Positions 14,222-17,625 of a DNA stretch of 17,625 bases are shown here, piece by piece (position 1 is the stretch's first letter; each line of letters begins with the position of its first letter). The stretch is from positions 1 to 17,625 of the forward strand of contig DASQVO010000373.1 in the NCBI GenBank assembly GCA_035640715.1, in the 5' to 3' direction. Position numbers and translations under genes: made by a program. The stretch comes from DASQVO01 sp035640715. Lineage in GTDB: Bacteria > Actinomycetota > Actinomycetes > Streptosporangiales > Streptosporangiaceae. Below the pieces are notes generated by a model. The model was not told where the DNA came from, searched no databases, and was given only the letters and a program-made list of their open reading frames with translations.

Positions 14222-15010
14222 ATGATGCTTCAGGCTGCAGTCAACGGTGACCGCTCCAAGGCCGATCATCCTGCCGTGCCGGTCACCGAGGACGAACTGA
14301 TCCGCGACGTCCAGCAGTGCCTGGCCGCCGGCGCCCAGGAATTCCACATCCACGTCAGAGACATCCACGGCAACCCTACCCTCGAACCCGGCTACGTCGA
14401 CCGGGCAGCCTCAGCCGTCCGCGCAACAGGAGCACAAGCGGCCGGAGTCACCACCGTCGCCGACATCGAGCCCAATCTCCAGCGCAGGCTAACCCTGATC
14501 AGCAAGTGGACCCAGCCCGCCTACTCTTCGGTCAACCTGTGCGAAGACGGAGCCGTCCAGGTGATGCAGGCGCTGCTGTCGGCCGGGATCGGCATCGAGG
14601 CAGGCGTATGGACCACCGAAGACGCCGAGACACTCGTGACCTGCGGCCTGGCCGACCGTCTCACCCGGATCCTCGTCGAACCCGGGGAAGCTCAGGTGGG
14701 CAAGGCCGACGCGGTTCCGCTGGCCAGTGCGATTCATGAGATCCTCGACCGGGCCGAGGTCGAAGTCCCCCGGCTGCAGCATGGCGATGGGGAAGTGACC
14801 TGGATCCTCATCGAAGACGCCGTCCGCAGGGGCCTCGACACCCGCGTCGGCCTGGAAGACACGCTCTATCTGCCCGACGGCAGCCGCGCCCGCAGCAACG
14901 CCGACCTCGTCGCCGCAGCCCGCGACCTAGGAGCCGGAACCGGCCGGTCCGGGCCCTCGTCGCCCGTCGGGGTCACGGGACGTTCAGCCACTCGGCGGGC
15001 TGGCCGGTGA
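14222..15010 (+). CDS. DUF849/BKACE-family beta-keto acid cleavage enzyme
   Basis: Zn-dependent TIM-barrel enzyme of the 3-keto-5-aminohexanoate cleavage (Kce/BKACE) family, which condenses a beta-keto acid with acetyl-CoA and releases acetoacetate plus a new acyl-CoA. It shows LQAAVNGDRSKADHPAVPVT at the N-terminus, the metal motif HIHVRD (H42, H44, D47) and GLEDTLYLPDG with E212. An AAGGAG ribosome site lies 8 nt before the ATG at 14222; a second ATG follows directly. The 262 residues are shortish, and the last 25 or so (GRSGPSSPVGVTGRSATRRA) look unlike the family. They overlap the end of vapC2 tail-to-tail by 38 bp, so the natural C-terminus may have been replaced. Substrate unknown. Confidence 0.85.
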   Translation: MMLQAAVNGDRSKADHPAVPVTEDELIRDVQQCLAAGAQEFHIHVRDIHGNPTLEPGYVDRAASAVRATGAQAAGVTTVADIEPNLQRRLTLISKWTQPAYSSVNLCEDGAVQVMQALLSAGIGIEAGVWTTEDAETLVTCGLADRLTRILVEPGEAQVGKADAVPLASAIHEILDRAEVEVPRLQHGDGEVTWILIEDAVRRGLDTRVGLEDTLYLPDGSRARSNADLVAAARDLGAGTGRSGPSSPVGVTGRSATRRAGR

Positions 15011-15380
15011 TGCTGGCGATGAGGTCGAAGTCTTTATCGAAGTGCAGGACTGTGAGCCCGGCGAGCTCCGCTGCCGCGGCGATAATCAGGTCGGGCACCG
15101 AAGGGGCGCGGCGCTGGCCCCGGTCAGCCAGCATGGTGAGGACTTCCACGGCCCGGTCTTCGATTACCGGGGTCAGGTACTCCACCGGCATCGCCGACAC
15201 AGGCGGCTGGCGGAGGCCGGCCCGCAAGTCCGGCCCTGACCGGGCCGAATAGCCGATTTCCAGCCGGGTGACGGTGGTGATCCGCACCAGGCCGCGCTCG
15301 ATCCGGTTGGCCCAGTCAGCGGCATCCGGGCTGGCGGCAAGGCGGACCAGTGCGGACTTGTCGATCAGCCACGTGGTCAC
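14973..15380 (-). CDS. VapC-type PIN-domain toxin ribonuclease (locus 2)
   Basis: A 135-residue PIN-domain RNase. Acidic residues D7 (WLIDKSALVRLA), E41 (VTRLEIGYSARSG), D97 (SVPDLIIAAAAEL) and D115/D117 (VLHFDKDFDLI) form the expected metal site. The GTG start at 15380 overlaps the vapB2 stop (GTGA), typical of vapBC coupling. The 3' end overlaps the BKACE gene. It belongs to a different VapC subgroup from locus 1, since the motif spacing and the HFDKDFDLIA ending differ. Confidence 0.93.
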   Translation of the reverse strand: MTTWLIDKSALVRLAASPDAADWANRIERGLVRITTVTRLEIGYSARSGPDLRAGLRQPPVSAMPVEYLTPVIEDRAVEVLTMLADRGQRRAPSVPDLIIAAAAELAGLTVLHFDKDFDLIASITGQPAEWLNVP

Positions 15381-15598
15381 TGCCAGGCCTGTGACATGAC
15401 GTCAGGGTCGGCCAGGTCGCCGAAGGTGCGGGCAAAGCGTGCCAAGTCCCCAACGCTGACCGGGGAGTCCGAGAGAGCCGCGTCCTGGGCGAGCCGACGG
15501 CGCAGATACTCACTGCGGGATAGCCCTAGACGGCCGGCATGCGTGTCCAGTGCCGCGATGACGTCATCGGGCACATCGCGAATCAGCACATCCGTCAT
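15377..15598 (-). CDS. VapB-type antitoxin (locus 2)
   Basis: A 73-residue antitoxin with an N-terminal RHH-type fold: DVLIRDVPDDVIAALDTHAG, then LGLSRSEYLRRRLAQD. The C-terminal tail (SVGDLARFARTFGDLADPDV) would bind the toxin groove. A near-perfect ribosome site, AGGAGGT at 15603-15609, sits 4 nt before the ATG at 15598. It is the first gene of the vapBC2 pair. Autoregulation through the AT-rich upstream sequence is likely. Confidence 0.93.
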   Translation of the reverse strand: MTDVLIRDVPDDVIAALDTHAGRLGLSRSEYLRRRLAQDAALSDSPVSVGDLARFARTFGDLADPDVMSQAWQ

Positions 15599-15602
15599 CC
15601 TG

Positions 15603-15625
15603 ACCTCCTATGATATCTAACGATA
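15603..15625 (-). promoter_or_regulatory. vapB2 ribosome site and AT-rich operator/promoter region
   Basis: AGGAGGT (15603-15609) is followed upstream by an AT-rich, partly symmetric segment (15609-15625, TATGATATCTAACGATA on the plus strand) containing GATATC. In a GC-rich genome this is a good candidate for the -10 and VapB binding site, though the symmetry is imperfect. Confidence 0.45.
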
Positions 15626-15653
15626 GCGTGATGCGCCCGGCCGCGCCACATGC

Positions 15654-15698
15654 GCCGGAGAAAAGTGCCGTGGCAGGCGATTCAGGTAGGACACGAGT
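15654..15698 (+). repeat. 45-bp repeat, copy 2
   Basis: Copy of 13276-13320 (39 of 45 identical), but no antitoxin gene follows. It ends where the truncated flavoprotein fragment loses its coding sequence, so it marks a rearrangement junction. Confidence 0.85.
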
Positions 15699-15855
15699 CG
15701 GCGTAGACGACGCCACCGGACAGCGCCGTGGTCCCGCCGCCAGTGAACCGGTCCAGCCGGACAGCCCCCCGCAGCCGCCTAAGGGTCGCGCGTGCGCCCG
15801 CGGCGCCGACGCCCACGACGACCACGCCGGCCTCGATTTCCCCGTCTGGCGGCAA
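15682..15855 (-). pseudogene. Truncated FAD-dependent dehydrogenase, N-terminal fragment
   Basis: A minus-strand frame of 57 codons starts at a TTG (15855) with GGAGGAG 5 nt before it. It reads GEIEAGVVVVGVGAAGARAT, the FAD Rossmann glycine motif GxGxxG, then LDRFTGGGTTALSGGVVYA, a segment typical of fumarate-reductase/KstD-like FAD dehydrogenases. After VVYAD the similarity stops and SCPT-stop lies inside the 45-bp repeat. An intact enzyme would need several hundred more residues. It is divergent from kstD and shares its KstR box, so the lost enzyme probably acted on steroids. The fragment differs from KstD itself, which has GGSTARSGGGIWAPG here. Confidence 0.7.
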
Positions 15856-15884
15856 AGCGTCTCCTCCGGCTCAATGCGCAAAAC

Positions 15885-15898
15885 TATAACGTGTTCTA
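15885..15898. promoter_or_regulatory. KstR operator upstream of kstD
   Basis: TATAACGTGTTCTA matches TNNAACNNGTTNNA at every fixed position and lies in a nearly symmetric 18-bp block (15883-15900). It ends 20 nt before the kstD ATG at 15919 and about 30 nt from the TTG of the divergent flavoprotein fragment. Confidence 0.87.
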
Positions 15899-15918
15899 GT
15901 ATGGAGCTGGGAGGTGGC

Positions 15919-17595
15919 ATGACAACAGAGCCGGGCGACGACGCCACTGCCGAGTTCGACGTCGTCGTGGCGGGCAGCGGCGCGGCGGGCATGACGGCCG
16001 CGCTGACCGCGGCGCACCTGGGCGCGACCGCCGTCGTGATCGAAAAGACCGGGCTGTTCGGAGGCTCCACTGCCCGTTCGGGCGGCGGGATCTGGGCGCC
16101 GGGCAACACGGTGCTGCGCCGCGCCGGCATCACCGATACCCCCGAGCAGGCCAGTGTCTACCTGGCGCACGTGGCCGGCGACTGCGTCCCTGCGCAGCTG
16201 CGGCAGGCCCTGCTGGAGCACTGCCCGGCCATGCTGGACCTTGTGCTCGCGAAGACGCCGCTGCGCTTGACGTGGGTGCCCGGTTACGCCGACTACTATC
16301 CCGAGGCGCCCGGCGGGTTCGCCAGCGGGCGCAGCATCGAGCCGGTGCCGCTCGACGGCCGGGTGCTCGGCGGCGAGCTCGCGCACCTGAACCCGCCCTA
16401 CCTGCCGGTCCCGGACGGCGTGGCCGTGACCCAGGCCGACTACCGCTGGCTGAGCCTCGGCCCGCGCCATCCGCGCGCCGTCCTGGCCGGTGTGAAGATC
16501 GCCGGACGGGCGGCGCGCGCCCGGGTGCTCGGGCACCGGGTGCTCAGCCTCGGCCAGGCGCTCGCGGCAGGGCTGCGGGCCGGGCTGCTTGCCAGCGACG
16601 TGCCAGTCTGGCTGAACACCCCCATGACCGGCCTGGTCGTGACAGACGGCAGGGTCACCGGGGTCCGCGCGGTACGTGACGGCACGCCGGTGCTGATCCG
16701 GGCCCGGCGCGGCGTGCTGCTCGCGACCGGTGGGTTCGAGCGCAATGAGCAGATGCGGCAGCGCTACCAGCGCGCGCCCATCGGCGCGCAGTGGACGACC
16801 GGCGCGGCCGGGAACACCGGCGACGGGATCGTGGCCGGCCAGGAACTCGGCGCGGCGGTCGGCCTGATGGACGACGCCTGGTGGGGGCCGTCGATCCCGC
16901 TGCCCGGCGGGCCGTACTTCTGCCTAGCCGAGCGCAGCCTGCCCGGCTGCATCCTGGTCAACGGCGCGGGCCAGCGGTTCGTGAACGAATCGGCCCCCTA
17001 TGTCGACGCCGTGCACGCGATGTATGACGGCCACAGCACCGGAACCCCGCATATCCCGGCCTGGCTGATCTTCGACCAGCGCTACCGCAGCACGTATGTC
17101 TTCGCTGGGCTCCAGCCGGGCAGGCCGTTCTCCAAGCGCTGGTATCAGGCGGGCGCGGTCTGCTCTGCGCCGACGATCGCCGCGCTCGCCGGGCAGATCG
17201 GCCTGGACCCCCAGGCCCTGGAGAAGACGGTGGTCAGGTTCGGCGAGTTCGCGCAGTCCGGCAGGGATGAGGACTTCCACCGCGGCGACTCGGCATATGA
17301 CCGCTACTACGGCGACCCCCGCCGACGTCCGAACCCGAACCTCGCGCCGCTGGACAAGCCGCCGTTCTACGCCGTCAAGATCGTGCCTGGCGACCTGGGC
17401 ACCAAGGGCGGCCTGCGCACCGACGAGCGTGCCCGGGTGCTCCGCGAGGACGGCACGCCGATCCCCGGCCTGTACGCGGCCGGCAACACCAGCGCAGCGG
17501 TCATGGGCCACAGCTACGCCGGCGCCGGCGCGACCATCGGCCCGGCGATGACCTTCGGCTACATCGCCGCCCTCGACCTGGCCGGCCGCCTCTGA
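15919..17595 (+). CDS. kstD: KstD, 3-ketosteroid delta-1-dehydrogenase
   Basis: FAD enzyme that introduces the C1-C2 double bond into 3-ketosteroids (AD to ADD, 9-OH-AD to 9-OH-ADD); with KshAB it drives ring B opening. The 558 residues show the FAD motif VVVAGSGAAGMTAALTAAHL (about 15-34), EKTGLFGGSTARSGGGIWAPG (42-62), YYPEAPGGFASGRS (126-139, carrying an active-site tyrosine region), ATGGFE, FYAVKIVPGDLGTKGGL near 483, and the FAD-closing GLYAAGNTSAAVMGHSYAGAGATIGPAM. The ATG at 15919 has GGAGG 4 nt upstream; an ATG at 15901 is in frame but abuts the operator with no ribosome site. It stands alone, about 9.4 kb from kshB. Confidence 0.95.
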   Translation: MTTEPGDDATAEFDVVVAGSGAAGMTAALTAAHLGATAVVIEKTGLFGGSTARSGGGIWAPGNTVLRRAGITDTPEQASVYLAHVAGDCVPAQLRQALLEHCPAMLDLVLAKTPLRLTWVPGYADYYPEAPGGFASGRSIEPVPLDGRVLGGELAHLNPPYLPVPDGVAVTQADYRWLSLGPRHPRAVLAGVKIAGRAARARVLGHRVLSLGQALAAGLRAGLLASDVPVWLNTPMTGLVVTDGRVTGVRAVRDGTPVLIRARRGVLLATGGFERNEQMRQRYQRAPIGAQWTTGAAGNTGDGIVAGQELGAAVGLMDDAWWGPSIPLPGGPYFCLAERSLPGCILVNGAGQRFVNESAPYVDAVHAMYDGHSTGTPHIPAWLIFDQRYRSTYVFAGLQPGRPFSKRWYQAGAVCSAPTIAALAGQIGLDPQALEKTVVRFGEFAQSGRDEDFHRGDSAYDRYYGDPRRRPNPNLAPLDKPPFYAVKIVPGDLGTKGGLRTDERARVLREDGTPIPGLYAAGNTSAAVMGHSYAGAGATIGPAMTFGYIAALDLAGRL

Positions 17596-17625
17596 CCAAA
17601 CCCGCGATGAAGTGCCTGGCCTCCC

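Noticed and set aside
15610..15918. Longer kstD start upstream
   Set aside because: It would run across the repeat, the KstR box and the flavoprotein fragment. The ATG at 15919 has a proper ribosome site and gives the usual KstD length.
1..17625. CRISPR arrays, tRNA or rRNA genes
   Set aside because: I looked for regularly spaced repeats and tRNA T-loop words and found none. The 60-bp tandem pair is coding-frame and has no spacers.

Overview
The window comes from a high-GC actinomycete. GC-rich third codon positions, GTG starts, 4-nt ATGA/GTGA gene overlaps, KstR-type operators and VapBC pairs all point that way. It carries most of the steroid (cholesterol) nucleus-degradation pathway. I cannot assign a genus. 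A full-length tricorn protease and Streptomyces/Streptosporangium-like small repeats make a non-mycobacterial soil actinomycete more likely than a Mycobacterium.

Layout. (1) 1-84: start of an antitoxin-like gene that runs off the left edge. (2) 235-3832, minus strand: hsaA-hsaD-[36-aa mini-ORF]-hsaC-hsaB, in the same order as the M. tuberculosis hsaADCB operon. (3) 3868-3889: a perfect 22-bp palindrome containing a KstR box, in a divergent promoter region. (4) 3932-6500, plus strand: [56-aa mini-ORF]-kshA-[85-aa Cys protein]-kshB. (5) 6501-7660: a gene-poor stretch with possible insertion-sequence debris. (6) 7661-11676, minus strand: tricorn protease and an OhrR-type regulator, with a divergent carboxylesterase at 11819-12790. 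(7) 13276-15598: two VapBC-type toxin-antitoxin pairs around a DUF849/BKACE gene. (8) 15654-15900: a repeat copy, a truncated flavoprotein fragment and a second KstR box. (9) 15919-17595: kstD.

How the genes work together. KstD (delta-1 dehydrogenation) and KshA/KshB (9-alpha hydroxylation) together open ring B and give 3-HSA. HsaA with its flavin reductase HsaB hydroxylates 3-HSA to the catechol 3,4-DHSA. HsaC cleaves that ring meta, and HsaD hydrolyses the product. So the ring A/B opening set is complete here, split into three transcription units under two KstR boxes. The hsaEFG genes are not in the window.

The most unusual feature is a pair of nearly identical Arg-rich mini-ORFs. One is inserted between hsaD and hsaC and the other lies upstream of kshA. 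Each ends in an exact ATGA overlap with the next gene, and each supplies that gene's ribosome-binding site. The copies carry conserved GGCGCC hairpins and are bounded by 9-10 bp direct repeats. They look like a mobile or duplicated translational-coupling cassette inside the steroid regulon. Other signs of rearrangement are a 31-bp copy of the kshB 3' end at 14099, a 45-bp repeat shared by the vapB1 leader and the kstD upstream region, and a flavoprotein fragment cut off where that repeat begins.
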